Below are positions 1 through 9,068 of a DNA stretch of 64,000 nt, in pieces. This DNA comes from Haliscomenobacter hydrossis DSM 1100 (GTDB lineage: Bacteria > Bacteroidota > Bacteroidia > Chitinophagales > Saprospiraceae), in assembly GCF_000212735.1 (NCBI RefSeq), contig NC_015510.1:1116001-1180000 (forward strand). The letters run 5' to 3'. The translations under genes were made by a program, and so were the position numbers. Under the pieces are notes generated by a model. That model was not told the DNA's origin and searched no databases. It saw only the letters and a list, made by a program, of their open reading frames with translations. Numbering within the stretch: position 1 is the first letter of the stretch; every line of letters starts with the position of its first letter.

Positions 1-101
1 AAGGTATAATTTTGTGCCTTACCCGTTACTTGGGCCTGAATTTCAGAAAAAATAAATCCACCAAAACAGAGTATGGTCAGGAATAGCAATTTGCGGCTCA
101 T
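1..101 (-). CDS. N-terminus of an exported protein, truncated by the window edge
   Basis: Only the first 33 codons are inside the window. Read on the minus strand from the ATG at 101, the translation opens with Met-Ser-Arg-Lys, a run of about 15 hydrophobic residues and a probable signal peptidase site before Gln-Val-Thr-Gly-Lys. This is a typical Bacteroidota signal peptide ending in Ala-Gln. The mature start resembles that of outer-membrane or secreted proteins of the phylum (TonB-linked receptors often begin Gln-Val-Thr-Gly), but too little is present to name a family. The gene is divergent from the beta-lactamase-like gene at 422. Export is well supported; the function is unknown. Confidence 0.6.
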   Translation of the reverse strand, partial: MSRKLLFLTILCFGGFIFSEIQAQVTGKAQNYT

Positions 102-421
102 GTAAGTAGTTGTGATCGATGTTGCGTCAAAATAGAGACTAATCCCCGAATGACCAAACCCATCCTCTGCTGTGTCGGTAAAAAAGCAAAAGTGATCGAC
201 AAAAAGGCAATAACCAGTGTCCGGTTTCGTTTAAGAACCTTATGGAAAAAAATTTGCGCTGTGCTGTAACTTTTGGCCAGGTAATGCATTATGTAAAGAA
301 TACCCGGAAGAGCATTGGGTGGGAGCGATTAGGTTAAATAAAAATTAAACTCCTTGCTGTTTACAACCTCGACACCCTTTTTTGTTTTTTAATTCCATGA
401 ATACCAAAAAAATAAATCACT
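102..421. other. Intergenic region between divergent genes
   Basis: This 320-base AT-rich spacer separates the truncated exported gene from the beta-lactamase-like gene. It must hold both promoters, but I see no clear TAnnTTTG element at a good distance from either start, and no strong hairpin. The open frame on the minus strand (98-289) has no recognisable protein character. The last 50 bases before the ATG at 422 are A/T-rich, as is common for start regions in this phylum. Confidence 0.5.
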
Positions 422-1663
422 ATGCGATGGAGTGGTAAAACGCTATTGGCGTTGGTGGCAATGCTCGCAGTACCTTATTTTTGGTCAAAAAAAGAAGTTT
501 CGGAAGTAAAGCGTGAGCTCAAATACCTTCCTGAAAATCTTGAGAACCCGCACACACGGGATCTGGTCAACAGTTTTGATCAGTTTTTCAAATCAGCCAT
601 GCAGGGTTCTCGTACCCCTGGCGCTGCGGTGGTCATCATCAAAGATACCTCAATCCTCTATATGCGGGGATTTGGGGTAAAAAATGCGCGGGTAGGTGAT
701 TCGGTAGACGTCAACACCGTATTCAGAATTGGTTCTTTGTCCAAAGGTTTTGCGGGTGTGCTGAGTGGCATGCTGGTGGAAGATGGGCATTTTGCCTGGA
801 ACGATCCGGTCAAAAAATACTACCCTGACTTTAGATTATCCACGCAGGAACATACTGATCAGGCCACCATCACCAATTTATTGTCGCACACCACGGGCAT
901 GCCCTATCATACTTATTCCGATTTGGTAGAAGGGGGTTGGACCTTGCGTAATATTTCCGCAAAGCTCCATCGCGTACGCCCAGCTGCCCCCGTGGGTAAG
1001 ATGTACAATTACCAGAATGCCGTGTTCAGCTTGATTGAAGAAGTGATAAAATCGTCAACGCATCAAAATTACCAGGACTTGGTGCGCAAACGCATTTTTG
1101 AGCCTGCGGGTATGAAAAACGCTTCCCTCACTTACCGCGAAATACTGCAAACCAAAGACAAAGCCTTCCCCCACGACAATTTGGGTGGGCGTATGGAGAT
1201 TACTTCCAAATACTACAATACGACCGCTGCAGGAGGCATCAACGCCAGTATTGCCGACATGGGCAAATGGATGCAGGTGCTGCTGGGCAATCGCAACGAC
1301 ATCGTAACGGATGCTACCCTGGATCGGGTGTTTGCCCCGATCATCACCACGAGCAACGAGCGTCGGGTGTTTCCCCATTGGGCTCCGATGCGCGATGCGT
1401 ATTATGCCCTGGGCTGGAGGGTACTCGATTGTGGTGCCGATTCCATCGTTTATCACGGTGGGTACGTAAACGGTTACCGCAGTGAACTCGCTTTTGACCG
1501 CAAGGAAAAAGTAGCCATTTGTATCCTCTTCAATTCACCAAGCCCCATTGCCAGTTCTTGTATACCGACTTTCTTCGACATGTACCGCTTTCAGTCCGAC
1601 AACATCAAGGAGTGGGAAACCATCGGAAAGTTTAAATCCGCGTTGAGTTATCAAAGTAAATAG
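422..1663 (+). CDS. Serine hydrolase of the class C beta-lactamase / penicillin-binding fold
   Basis: The 413-residue protein has a short basic start and a hydrophobic segment at about residues 7-20, so it is exported or membrane-anchored. The family triad motifs are present: SxxK at Ser105-Lys108 (nucleophile and general base), Tyr197-x-Asn199, and His345-Gly-Gly in the KTG position. It therefore belongs to the Beta-lactamase Pfam family, which covers class C beta-lactamases, D-aminopeptidases, D,D-peptidases and esterases. Lys-to-His in the third motif is usual in the esterase/EstB/peptidase-like members. I therefore infer a periplasmic peptidase or esterase rather than a resistance enzyme. 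It is followed by a good terminator at 1678-1720 and stands alone. Confidence 0.85.
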   Translation: MRWSGKTLLALVAMLAVPYFWSKKEVSEVKRELKYLPENLENPHTRDLVNSFDQFFKSAMQGSRTPGAAVVIIKDTSILYMRGFGVKNARVGDSVDVNTVFRIGSLSKGFAGVLSGMLVEDGHFAWNDPVKKYYPDFRLSTQEHTDQATITNLLSHTTGMPYHTYSDLVEGGWTLRNISAKLHRVRPAAPVGKMYNYQNAVFSLIEEVIKSSTHQNYQDLVRKRIFEPAGMKNASLTYREILQTKDKAFPHDNLGGRMEITSKYYNTTAAGGINASIADMGKWMQVLLGNRNDIVTDATLDRVFAPIITTSNERRVFPHWAPMRDAYYALGWRVLDCGADSIVYHGGYVNGYRSELAFDRKEKVAICILFNSPSPIASSCIPTFFDMYRFQSDNIKEWETIGKFKSALSYQSK

Positions 1664-1677
1664 CAAATAATGTGTTT

Positions 1678-1720
1678 AAGCGGGGTCGAGAATAATCTTT
1701 GCCCCGCTTTTTTTATTTTT
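1678..1720 (+). terminator. Rho-independent terminator after the beta-lactamase-like gene
   Basis: An 8-bp stem AAGCGGGG (1678-1685) pairs with CCCCGCTT (1702-1709) across a 16-nt loop and runs straight into a T-rich tract. It lies 15 nt after the stop codon. Its T tract overlaps the -7 element of the next gene. Confidence 0.85.
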
Positions 1721-1721
1721 G
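1714..1721 (+). promoter_or_regulatory. -7 element TATTTTTG of the GNAT gene
   Basis: This matches the Bacteroidota consensus TAnnTTTG exactly and lies 16 nt before the ATG at 1738. No convincing -33 TTG is visible at the usual 19-21 nt, because that position falls inside the preceding terminator hairpin. Confidence 0.5.
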
Positions 1722-1737
1722 CCCCAAATATCGTTAC

Positions 1738-2202
1738 ATGCACATCCGTTCCGCTACTTCTGCCGACTTAACCGGCATTACCCGTTTGTTTTTTGCCACC
1801 GTCAACAAAGTCAATTCCAAAGATTACAGTCCCGAACACATCCAGGCCTGGGCTGAAGCAGCCCTGGATCAGGAATACTGGCAAGCCAAGGTGTCCGAGT
1901 TGTATTTTTGGGTTGCCGAAAGCGAAGATGCTGAACTACTGGGATTCATTTCACTCACGCCAGAGGGTTACCTCGATCACATCTTTGTCCATGATCAGCA
2001 TCAACACGAAGGCATTGCGCGTGCGTTATTGACCACGCTGGAAGCAAAAGCGCGCGAACTCAATTTGCAAAAAATTGACTCCGATGTCAGCATTACTGCC
2101 AAGCCTTTTTTTGACCAGCAAGACTACACCGTGGAAAAAGAAAACCGCAAAGAATGGAAGGGATTGGTGTTTGTGAATTATCGGATGAGTAAGGTGTTGT
2201 AA
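1738..2202 (+). CDS. GNAT-family N-acetyltransferase
   Basis: This 154-residue protein has the GNAT layout. An N-terminal segment resembles RxAtxxDxxgI. A middle beta-hairpin reads Phe-Trp-Val-Ala-Glu...Leu-Gly-Phe-Ile-Ser-Leu. The acetyl-CoA loop follows Tyr-Leu-Asp-His-Ile-Phe-Val and reads His-Glu-Gly-Ile-Ala-Arg-Ala-Leu-Leu, a Q/RxxGxG/A variant. The C-terminus has the usual Phe-Phe-x-x-x-x-Tyr segment near the end. The acceptor cannot be told; the short form resembles PhnO/YafP-like acetyltransferases. I start at the ATG at 1738 because it follows a -7 element by 16 nt and begins with the conserved Ile-Arg. An upstream TTG in frame would read into the terminator. Confidence 0.85.
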   Translation: MHIRSATSADLTGITRLFFATVNKVNSKDYSPEHIQAWAEAALDQEYWQAKVSELYFWVAESEDAELLGFISLTPEGYLDHIFVHDQHQHEGIARALLTTLEAKARELNLQKIDSDVSITAKPFFDQQDYTVEKENRKEWKGLVFVNYRMSKVL

Positions 2203-2273
2203 GGTTCTTGCTAAACTTTTATCTTATTTTTTGCCAAAGAAAGCCTTACTTTGTTACTCAAATTCCTCCACTC

Positions 2274-3950
2274 ATGATTCAAGTTTTGCGCATTTTTTGC
2301 TTGATTGGCCTATTCGCCTTGAATTTCGCTTGCCAACCCACTCCAAAATACGACCTCGTCATCCGCAATGCGACCCTCTACGATGGTAGCGGCGACGCTC
2401 CCATCCAGGGTGACATCGCCATCAGCGGAGATACCATCGTGGCCATGGGCGAGATCCTAGAAAAAGGAAAAACCGAGGTAGACGCCAAAGGAATGGCAGT
2501 CAGCCCGGGTTTTGTCAACATGTTGAGTTGGGGAACCGAAAGCCTGCTGATCGACGGTCGTGGCTTAAGTGACCTCAAACAAGGCATCACCCTTGAAGTC
2601 ATGGGCGAAGGCTGGTCGATGGGGCCCCTCAACGACCAAATGAAAAAAGAAGAACAAGCCGCCCAAGGCGACCTCAAATACGACATCAGCTGGAAAACCC
2701 TCGGTGAATACCTCCAAACCCTGGAGAAAAAAGGCGTGGCACCCAATGTAGCCTCTTTTTTAGGCGCTACCACCTTGCGCATCCACGAAATTGGTTACGA
2801 CAACCGGGAACCCAGCAAACTGGAACTGGACAACATGAAACTCCTGGCCCGTCAGGCCATGGAAGAAGGTGCATTGGGCATTGGTTCGTCCATGATTTAT
2901 GCGCCCGCTACCTATGCTTCTACCGAAGAATTAATTGCCCTATGCGAGATTGCCTCGGAATATGGCGGCATGTACATCACGCACATGCGCAGCGAGGGCA
3001 ACAAATTGCTCGAAGCGGTAGATGAAGTATTGGTCATCTCCAAAGACGCCAGGATACCCGCTGAAATTTACCACCTCAAAGCCGGAGGCAAAAACAACTG
3101 GTCCAAAATGGATCGTGTAATTGCCAAGATTGACAGCGCCCAAAAAGCTGGGCTGAAAATCACTGCCAACATGTATACCTATGTTGCTGGTGCCACTGGA
3201 CTGGATGCTGCCATGCCCACCTGGGCGCAGGAAGGCGGCTATACCGAGTGGGTCAAACGCCTGCAAGACCCCAGCACGCGCAAACGCATCATTGCCGAAA
3301 TGAAAACCGATGCCCAGGATTGGGAAAATCTTTATTTCGCCGCCGGATCGGCAGACAAATTGCTTTTGGTGGGATTCAAAGCCGATTCCCTCAAAAAATT
3401 CACGGGTAAAACACTCGCTGAAGTCAGCAAAATACGCGGAAAAAGCCCCGAAGAAACCGCCTGTGACCTGGTGATCCAGGATGGCAGCCGGGTAGGTACC
3501 GTATACTTCCTCATGTCGGAAGACAACGTGAAAAAACAGATCAAACTCCCTTATGTTTCCTTTGGTTCGGATGCGGGTGCCTTGGCCAATGAAGGAGATT
3601 TTATCAAATCGAGTACCCACCCACGGGCTTATGGCAACTTCGCCCGCTTGTTGGGCAAATACGTGCGCGAAGAAAAAGTGATTTCTCTGCAAGAAGCCAT
3701 TCGACGTTTGAGTTCGCTCCCTTGTGAAAACCTGAAAATCAAAAAAAGGGGCAAATTGGCGCCAGGGTATTTTGCCGACATCGTCGTGTTCGACCCACAA
3801 ACCATTGCCGATAAGGCCACTTTTGATCAGCCACATCAGTACTCCGTAGGTGTCCAGCACGTTTTTGTCAATGGCATTCAGGTGCTGGCTGATGGTGAAC
3901 CTACCGGGAAAGCGGCGGGAAGGTTTGTGAAAGGGCCGGGAGCAAAGTAA
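2274..3950 (+). CDS. Lipoprotein amidohydrolase of the N-acyl-D-amino-acid deacylase family, lacking the HxH motif
   Basis: The ATG at 2274 gives 558 residues with a lipobox (Leu-Asn-Phe-Ala-Cys at about 15-19), so the protein is probably lipid-anchored and exported. The fold is the D-aminoacylase/dihydroorotase type: a short beta segment, a TIM barrel and a C-terminal return with Pro-Gly-Tyr-Phe-Ala-Asp-Ile-Val-Val-Phe. His237 (in Thr-His-Met-Arg-Ser-Glu), His267 (in Tyr-His-Leu-Lys) and Asp433 (in Ser-Asp-Ala) match the deacylase metal and catalytic positions. The usual HxH after Pro-Gly-Phe is Leu84-Ser-Trp86, and the bridging cysteine position is Glu112. The catalytic site therefore differs from characterised D-aminoacylases. 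Substrate unknown; an N-acyl amino acid or peptide is likely. Confidence 0.85.
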   Translation: MIQVLRIFCLIGLFALNFACQPTPKYDLVIRNATLYDGSGDAPIQGDIAISGDTIVAMGEILEKGKTEVDAKGMAVSPGFVNMLSWGTESLLIDGRGLSDLKQGITLEVMGEGWSMGPLNDQMKKEEQAAQGDLKYDISWKTLGEYLQTLEKKGVAPNVASFLGATTLRIHEIGYDNREPSKLELDNMKLLARQAMEEGALGIGSSMIYAPATYASTEELIALCEIASEYGGMYITHMRSEGNKLLEAVDEVLVISKDARIPAEIYHLKAGGKNNWSKMDRVIAKIDSAQKAGLKITANMYTYVAGATGLDAAMPTWAQEGGYTEWVKRLQDPSTRKRIIAEMKTDAQDWENLYFAAGSADKLLLVGFKADSLKKFTGKTLAEVSKIRGKSPEETACDLVIQDGSRVGTVYFLMSEDNVKKQIKLPYVSFGSDAGALANEGDFIKSSTHPRAYGNFARLLGKYVREEKVISLQEAIRRLSSLPCENLKIKKRGKLAPGYFADIVVFDPQTIADKATFDQPHQYSVGVQHVFVNGIQVLADGEPTGKAAGRFVKGPGAK

Positions 3951-3957
3951 AACCCAA

Positions 3958-3992
3958 AGTGCTTATTAATGGCTTTTGGGCGCTTTTTAATA
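3958..3992 (+). terminator. Probable terminator after the amidohydrolase gene
   Basis: AAAGTGC pairs with GCGCTTT (one G-T pair) around a loop of roughly 18 nt and is followed by TTAATAGG. The stem is short and the T tract is weak, so this is a modest call. It lies about 10 nt after the stop. Confidence 0.4.
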
Positions 3993-4151
3993 GGCTAAAC
4001 TATCGATTATGCTTATCTTGCGCCCTGTTATGGTAAAGATTCCCTAAATGATCCTGGCTTACATTGTGCTTTGAGCCTGTTTAAACATGCTCTAAACCAT
4101 GGAAAATGTTGATTAACTACAAATCCGTTTACGACAAAAATCTGTATTTTA

Positions 4152-5228
4152 ATGAGAGATTTTGCACAAATTACCATTACTGATCCGATGGGCGCTCCAC
4201 AGCCAAAGAACTTTCTGGATCGCTTTTGGGTAAGCTTGCTTAAGGATTCCAGGGATTTACCACTGATGCAACTTACCTTCAAAATCACGGTGACTTTGCT
4301 TCCCCTGACCGTATTGCTGTTCTTTACACAGGGTTGGGTATGGGCCTTGGTCTTTGTGGCCCATTTTTACCTCAATCACTTGTATTTCAAAGGGCCTTTT
4401 GGGTTGATGCTGCACTGTGCCATCCACCGTCCTTTGTTCAAAAAAGAATACGAGCCACTGAACAACTATTTGCCCTGGTGCCTGGCGCCTTTGTTTGGCC
4501 ATACCCCCGAAACCTACCGGGCCCACCACATTGGTATGCACCATGCAGAGAACAACATGGAAACCGATGATAGCTCTACCCTGGAATTCCAACGCGACAG
4601 CTTGCGGGATTTTGGCAAATATGTAGGGCGTTTCATTTTGTATGGGGTGTACAACTTGTACCTCTACCACCGCGCTAAAAAACGCAAATTTTTCATGACC
4701 CGCATCCTGGCTGGTGAAATCGCGTTTTATACCATGGTGGTTGCGCTGTGTTTTGTCAATTTCACCGCTACGTTCTTTGCGTTTATTTTCCCACTCTTTG
4801 TGTTCCGCTTTGTAGCCATGATGGGCAATTGGTCGCAGCACTCCTTTGTAGATGCTGCAGATCCCAGCAATCACTATAAAAACAGTGCGACCTGTATCAA
4901 CCACTTCTACAACCACAAATGTTGGAACGATGGCTACCACATCAGCCACCACATCTTTCCACACATGCACTGGACCGAGCACCCCAATCATCTGCTGCAA
5001 AACCAAAATGACTATGCCGCAAATAAAGCCTTGGTGTTTGAAGATCTGGATTTTTTACGGATTTTCATTCTGCTGATGCAAAAGAAATACGATGCACTGG
5101 CCGATCATGTGGTGAATTTTAATGGGACTTTTAAGTCAAAAGAGGAGATTGTCGAACTATTGAAGGCTCGGACAATGAAGATTGAGGCACCGGTAGCACC
5201 GGTAAAGCCAGTAGCAGTACCTGCATAG
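4152..5228 (+). CDS. Membrane fatty-acid desaturase family protein
   Basis: The 358-residue integral membrane protein has the three histidine clusters of the di-iron desaturase/hydroxylase superfamily: His-Cys-Ala-Ile-His-Arg (around 97-101), His-His-Ile-Gly-Met-His-His (around 125-131), and Gly-Tyr-His-Ile-Ser-His-His near residue 260. Hydrophobic stretches flank them at about 40-80 and 190-225. A Pro/Ala/Val-rich tail ends the protein. The family desaturates or hydroxylates acyl chains, carotenoids or sphingolipids using di-iron. The subtype cannot be resolved here, so membrane-lipid modification is inference. A candidate TATCTTG element at 4014-4020 lies far upstream (about 130 nt). A long inverted repeat follows the gene. 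Confidence 0.85.
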   Translation: MRDFAQITITDPMGAPQPKNFLDRFWVSLLKDSRDLPLMQLTFKITVTLLPLTVLLFFTQGWVWALVFVAHFYLNHLYFKGPFGLMLHCAIHRPLFKKEYEPLNNYLPWCLAPLFGHTPETYRAHHIGMHHAENNMETDDSSTLEFQRDSLRDFGKYVGRFILYGVYNLYLYHRAKKRKFFMTRILAGEIAFYTMVVALCFVNFTATFFAFIFPLFVFRFVAMMGNWSQHSFVDAADPSNHYKNSATCINHFYNHKCWNDGYHISHHIFPHMHWTEHPNHLLQNQNDYAANKALVFEDLDFLRIFILLMQKKYDALADHVVNFNGTFKSKEEIVELLKARTMKIEAPVAPVKPVAVPA

Positions 5229-5257
5229 GCTATTTTTCCTGGCCGCCGACAACATGC

Positions 5258-5429
5258 GTTATCCCGAATTTTTAAAAGACCAAAGCGGATCAAAAAAGTA
5301 GCACAAAGGGCACTAAGGAAAGCACAAAGTGCACAAAAACAAGCGCTGCCTTGTGTTCTTTGTGCTTTCCTTTGTGCCCTTTGTGTTAAAAAAGTGTCGC
5401 TTTTGTTGCACTAAAAAATTCGGGATGAC
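5258..5429. repeat. Long two-tier inverted repeat after the desaturase gene
   Basis: The outer arms (5258-5288 and 5399-5429) share the word ATCCCGAATTTTT and its complement. The inner arms (5300-5336 and 5351-5387) are near-perfect complements built from repeats of GCACAAAG(G/T). The inner loop is about 14 nt. The element begins 30 nt after the desaturase stop and ends about 35 nt before the rhamnosidase start. It has the size and architecture of the other periodic-arm palindromes in the window. It could form a very stable RNA hairpin or a cruciform; no coding content. Confidence 0.85.
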
Positions 5430-5464
5430 TCAAGTTTAAGACCAAGTCCTCAAATCAGCCTGCC

Positions 5465-8400
5465 ATGAAAAAGTTCCTTTTCGCATTTTTCAGCTTCTTC
5501 GTTTGCTTTTTAAATGCTCAGGTCAGCCTGATAAACCTGAAAACCAATTATCTAAATACTCCTCTCGGCACTGACCTCCCCACCCCCCAGTTCTCCTGGC
5601 AAATGACCGCCCCAACCAGTAGCCATGGCGTAACGCAAAAAGCCTTCCGGATTTTGGTGAAAAACGAAAAAAGCCTTAAAGTTTGGGATTCCGGTAAAGT
5701 AACTTCCACTCAAGCACATGCGATTCAATACGCTGGAGAAGCCTTAAAGCCCAGCACCCGTTATACCTGGGTACTCCATGTTTGGGACAACAAAGGCAAG
5801 TTGATTAAATCCTCCTCCTGGTTTGAAACGGGACTGATGGATCCTTCGGAAAAAGCCTGGTCGGGTGCCCAATGGATTGGCGGAGGCGCGGCAGACGATG
5901 TTTTTTACCCGCACTATTTATCCGTTTTTAAATTCAGTTTTGCGGTTCAATTGGATAAAAATACGGGCTCGACCAAAGCGGCATTTGTCTTTGGGGCCAA
6001 CGATACCCGCTTGTCCAACCGCTACCTCAACCTCATGGGGGTAGAAAAAGGCAAAAATGAAAGTTATGTCGCCCTGGAACTGGACATTTCCGGTTTGAAT
6101 GATAGCCCCGACTCGAAAGCAAAACTCCATATTTTTCGGGTGGGTTATACTACCAACGACAAAGCTGATGTGCCTTTCCAGTCTTTGACCATCCCGCAAA
6201 GCATCATCAACCAGCAAAACAAATACAACCAGCACCAGATTTATGCGGAGTGTAACTTTGGCCTGTTCGAATTTTACATCAATGGCACCGACAATGCCCA
6301 CAAAATTGCCTTACCTGGACCGGAGCCAGCTTCGCCCTTTGCCTCCAGAGGCCTGAATTTGAACCCCGTTGGTTCTGGTAATAACTTCATCAGCTTCCCC
6401 ATGTTGGCCGATATGGGTTTTAAAACTGAAGTTGGTCAAACCGCCTTCTTCTCCGATCTAAACGTCAGAAATTTCCGCTTCCCCAGCAATGCGATTTTTG
6501 AAGACACCAACAATCAACTCTTAAGGAACATTGCCAAAGAAAACGGTGCCTATAAATTTTCTGGAAACATGCTGGTTACAGCCGATGCTTCCCGCAATGC
6601 CACCCCGATGTTGAGAACGGCTTTCCAAACCAAACCCAACATCAAAAAAGCCCGACTCTATGTCACTGCCCGAGGCATCTACGAGGTTTACCTGAATGGC
6701 AAAAGAGTAAGTGAGGAGTACTTCAATCCGGGGCTGACTCAATACAACAAGCACCACCAATACCAGACATATGATGTGACTCAAACCCTGATTGCTGGCA
6801 AAGAGAATGCCTTAGGCGCCTGGCTCAGCGAAGGTTGGTGGAGTGGAAACATCACCTACAGCGGCGAAAGCTGGAATTTTTTTGGTGACCGCCAATCCTT
6901 ACTCGCCAAAATGGTCATCACTTATGCGGATGGCTCCGAACAAATCATCAGCTCCAATCCCAAAGACTGGAAACTGTTCACCGATGGCCCTGTTCGCTAC
7001 GGGTCCTATTTCCAGGGTGAAGTATACGATGCCCAGAAAGAAGCGGCAATACAAGGCTGGACTACCGCAGGTTTTGATGACACGGCCTGGAAATCGGCCA
7101 GTGTAGTTCCGCTGGAAGGCAATGCCTACCTGGGCACCTTCACCGAAAGAGGCAGAACGACGACCTTTGATTACAAACATTTCAAGCTGATCGGCAACAT
7201 GGACGAAAATGTGAAGATCGTCAAAACCCTCACCGCCCGCTCCGTAAAAGAAGTCCGACCGAAGGTATACGTCTATGATATGGGGCAAAACATGGTGGGT
7301 ATCCCCCAAATTTCGATCAAAAATGGTCAAAAAGGCCAGGTGATCAACCTGCGTTTTGCAGAGATTACCTACCCCGCTTTGCCAGATTATAAGGGCAATG
7401 AAGGTATGATCATGTTGGAAAACATCCGCGCTGCTTTGACCCAAGACAGGTATATCCTCAAAGGTGGCGATGAGGTGATCCAACCCCGCTTTACCTTCCA
7501 CGGCTACCAGTATTTGGAGATTACCGGAGTGGATGCGGCCATCCCAATCGAAAACGTAAAAGGCCTGGTGCTGAGTTCAGTCCATGAATTGGCTTCGTAC
7601 TACGAAACCAACAACCCGCTGGTCAACAAACTCTGGGAAAACATTACCTGGTCGTTGAGAAGTAATTTCCTTTCTATCCCCACCGATTGCCCGCAGCGGA
7701 ACGAACGGATGGGCTGGAGCGGCGATATTTCCGTATTTTCAAAAGCGGCCACCTACTTAGCCGATGCACCGATGTTTTTGCGCAGACACCTGCTGGCCAT
7801 GCGGGATATTCAGGCCGAAAATGGCCGCTTTACCGATGTGGCTCCTGTAGGGGGTGGTTTTGGCGGCACCCTCTGGGGCAGTGCGGGCATTACCGTAGCC
7901 TGGGAAACTTACCGCCAGTATGGCGATATCCAGCTGTTGCAAGAACATTACCCGGCAATGAAGCGCTACGTAGATTTTCTGGAAACGAAAATTGATCCTC
8001 AAACTGGAATCCTCAACGAAGGCCCACTGGGCGACTGGTTGAGTCCAGAGGGCAACAAAAACGACAATACCCTCTTCTGGATGTCCTATTATGCCTACGA
8101 TTTGGACATTTTAAGCCAGATGGCTCAGGCGCTGGGCAAAACCGCAGATGTTACAGAATTAAACAAACGCAGCGCAAACATCAAGGCCAAAACCAATGCG
8201 GTGTACTTGAATGAAGCGGGTAAAACTGTAAAATCTGGCCTAAAAACCGGGTTCATGGGCGCACCCAACGAAAGTGATAGCCGTACCCAGTCTGAAAAAG
8301 GCAACCTCATGGATACCCAGGCCTCTTACGCCATTCCGCTGGACCTGGACATCTTCAATACCACCAACAAATCCAAGGCACTTGAAAATTTAAAAACAAC

Positions 8401-9040
8401 CATTACCAGAAACAACCTGGATGATGCTGGGGTAAACCGTCCTGAATATTCCCTGATGACCGGCTTCATCGGTACCGCTTCGATCAGTGAAGCGCTTTCC
8501 GAAAATGGCGCCGACGATTTGGCTTACAAACTGTTGACCAACAAGCAATATCCCTCCTGGTTGTATTCAGTAGTCAATGGTTCTTCCTCCATCTGGGAAC
8601 GACTCAACAGCTATACCGTAGAAAATGGATTCGGCGGAAACAACAGCATGAACTCCTTCAACCATTATTCGTTCGGAGCAGTGGCTGCCTGGATGTACAA
8701 TTACTCGTTGGGCATTCAAAGAGACCCTGTGGTACCCGCCTTCAAATCCTTCATCCTCCAGCCTACCCCTGACCCAAATGGCGAAATCACTTCGGCCAGT
8801 GGGTATTACGAGTCGATGTATGGGCGAATTGTCAGCTCATGGAAAATGGACAAAGGAAAGTTGACCTATATCTGCAGCGTACCCCCCAATAGTTCAGCGA
8901 CATTGTATTTACCCGCTAAAAGCATCAGCCAAATTACCGAATCGGGCCAGTCCATCAGCAAGTGGGCCGGCGTAACTGTCTCCGGCACAAAAGTGATGAT
9001 TCCTTTGAGTTCTGGGGTATATGAGTTTGTGGTGCAGTAA
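5465..9040 (+). CDS. Secreted alpha-L-rhamnosidase, glycoside hydrolase family 78
   Basis: This 1191-residue protein has a signal peptide at 1-18 (ending Asn-Ala before Gln). Apparent domains in order are: an Fn3-like N-domain (about 20-125); an inserted beta-sandwich of about 170 residues (150-330); the two carbohydrate-binding-like domains typical of bacterial rhamnosidases (about 380-700); an (alpha/alpha)6 catalytic barrel (about 710-1085); and a C-terminal beta-sandwich. The family signature Asp741-Cys-Pro-Gln-Arg-Asn-Glu747 followed by Met-Gly-Trp-Ser-Gly-Asp is intact. Trp1044-Glu1045 is in the position of the second catalytic glutamate. GH78 inverting enzymes release terminal alpha-L-rhamnose from pectin, flavonoids or cell-wall glycans. 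It heads a group with the genes at 9069 and 10877. No SusC/SusD pair is adjacent. Confidence 0.95.
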   Translation: MKKFLFAFFSFFVCFLNAQVSLINLKTNYLNTPLGTDLPTPQFSWQMTAPTSSHGVTQKAFRILVKNEKSLKVWDSGKVTSTQAHAIQYAGEALKPSTRYTWVLHVWDNKGKLIKSSSWFETGLMDPSEKAWSGAQWIGGGAADDVFYPHYLSVFKFSFAVQLDKNTGSTKAAFVFGANDTRLSNRYLNLMGVEKGKNESYVALELDISGLNDSPDSKAKLHIFRVGYTTNDKADVPFQSLTIPQSIINQQNKYNQHQIYAECNFGLFEFYINGTDNAHKIALPGPEPASPFASRGLNLNPVGSGNNFISFPMLADMGFKTEVGQTAFFSDLNVRNFRFPSNAIFEDTNNQLLRNIAKENGAYKFSGNMLVTADASRNATPMLRTAFQTKPNIKKARLYVTARGIYEVYLNGKRVSEEYFNPGLTQYNKHHQYQTYDVTQTLIAGKENALGAWLSEGWWSGNITYSGESWNFFGDRQSLLAKMVITYADGSEQIISSNPKDWKLFTDGPVRYGSYFQGEVYDAQKEAAIQGWTTAGFDDTAWKSASVVPLEGNAYLGTFTERGRTTTFDYKHFKLIGNMDENVKIVKTLTARSVKEVRPKVYVYDMGQNMVGIPQISIKNGQKGQVINLRFAEITYPALPDYKGNEGMIMLENIRAALTQDRYILKGGDEVIQPRFTFHGYQYLEITGVDAAIPIENVKGLVLSSVHELASYYETNNPLVNKLWENITWSLRSNFLSIPTDCPQRNERMGWSGDISVFSKAATYLADAPMFLRRHLLAMRDIQAENGRFTDVAPVGGGFGGTLWGSAGITVAWETYRQYGDIQLLQEHYPAMKRYVDFLETKIDPQTGILNEGPLGDWLSPEGNKNDNTLFWMSYYAYDLDILSQMAQALGKTADVTELNKRSANIKAKTNAVYLNEAGKTVKSGLKTGFMGAPNESDSRTQSEKGNLMDTQASYAIPLDLDIFNTTNKSKALENLKTTITRNNLDDAGVNRPEYSLMTGFIGTASISEALSENGADDLAYKLLTNKQYPSWLYSVVNGSSSIWERLNSYTVENGFGGNNSMNSFNHYSFGAVAAWMYNYSLGIQRDPVVPAFKSFILQPTPDPNGEITSASGYYESMYGRIVSSWKMDKGKLTYICSVPPNSSATLYLPAKSISQITESGQSISKWAGVTVSGTKVMIPLSSGVYEFVVQ

Positions 9041-9068
9041 AAAAATAGCTAACCTGAAAAACACCTCC

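Noticed and set aside
422-1663. Antibiotic-resistance beta-lactamase
   Set aside because: The third motif is His-Gly-Gly and not Lys-Thr-Gly, and length and context fit peptidase/esterase members better.
2940-3860. 306-residue open frame on the minus strand inside the amidohydrolase gene
   Set aside because: It is antisense to a well-conserved gene and its translation is His/Phe/Gly-rich with no domain. It arises from codon bias.
4257-5006. 249-residue minus-strand frame inside the desaturase gene
   Set aside because: Shadow of the real gene: the histidine boxes read backwards give Val-rich text without motif.
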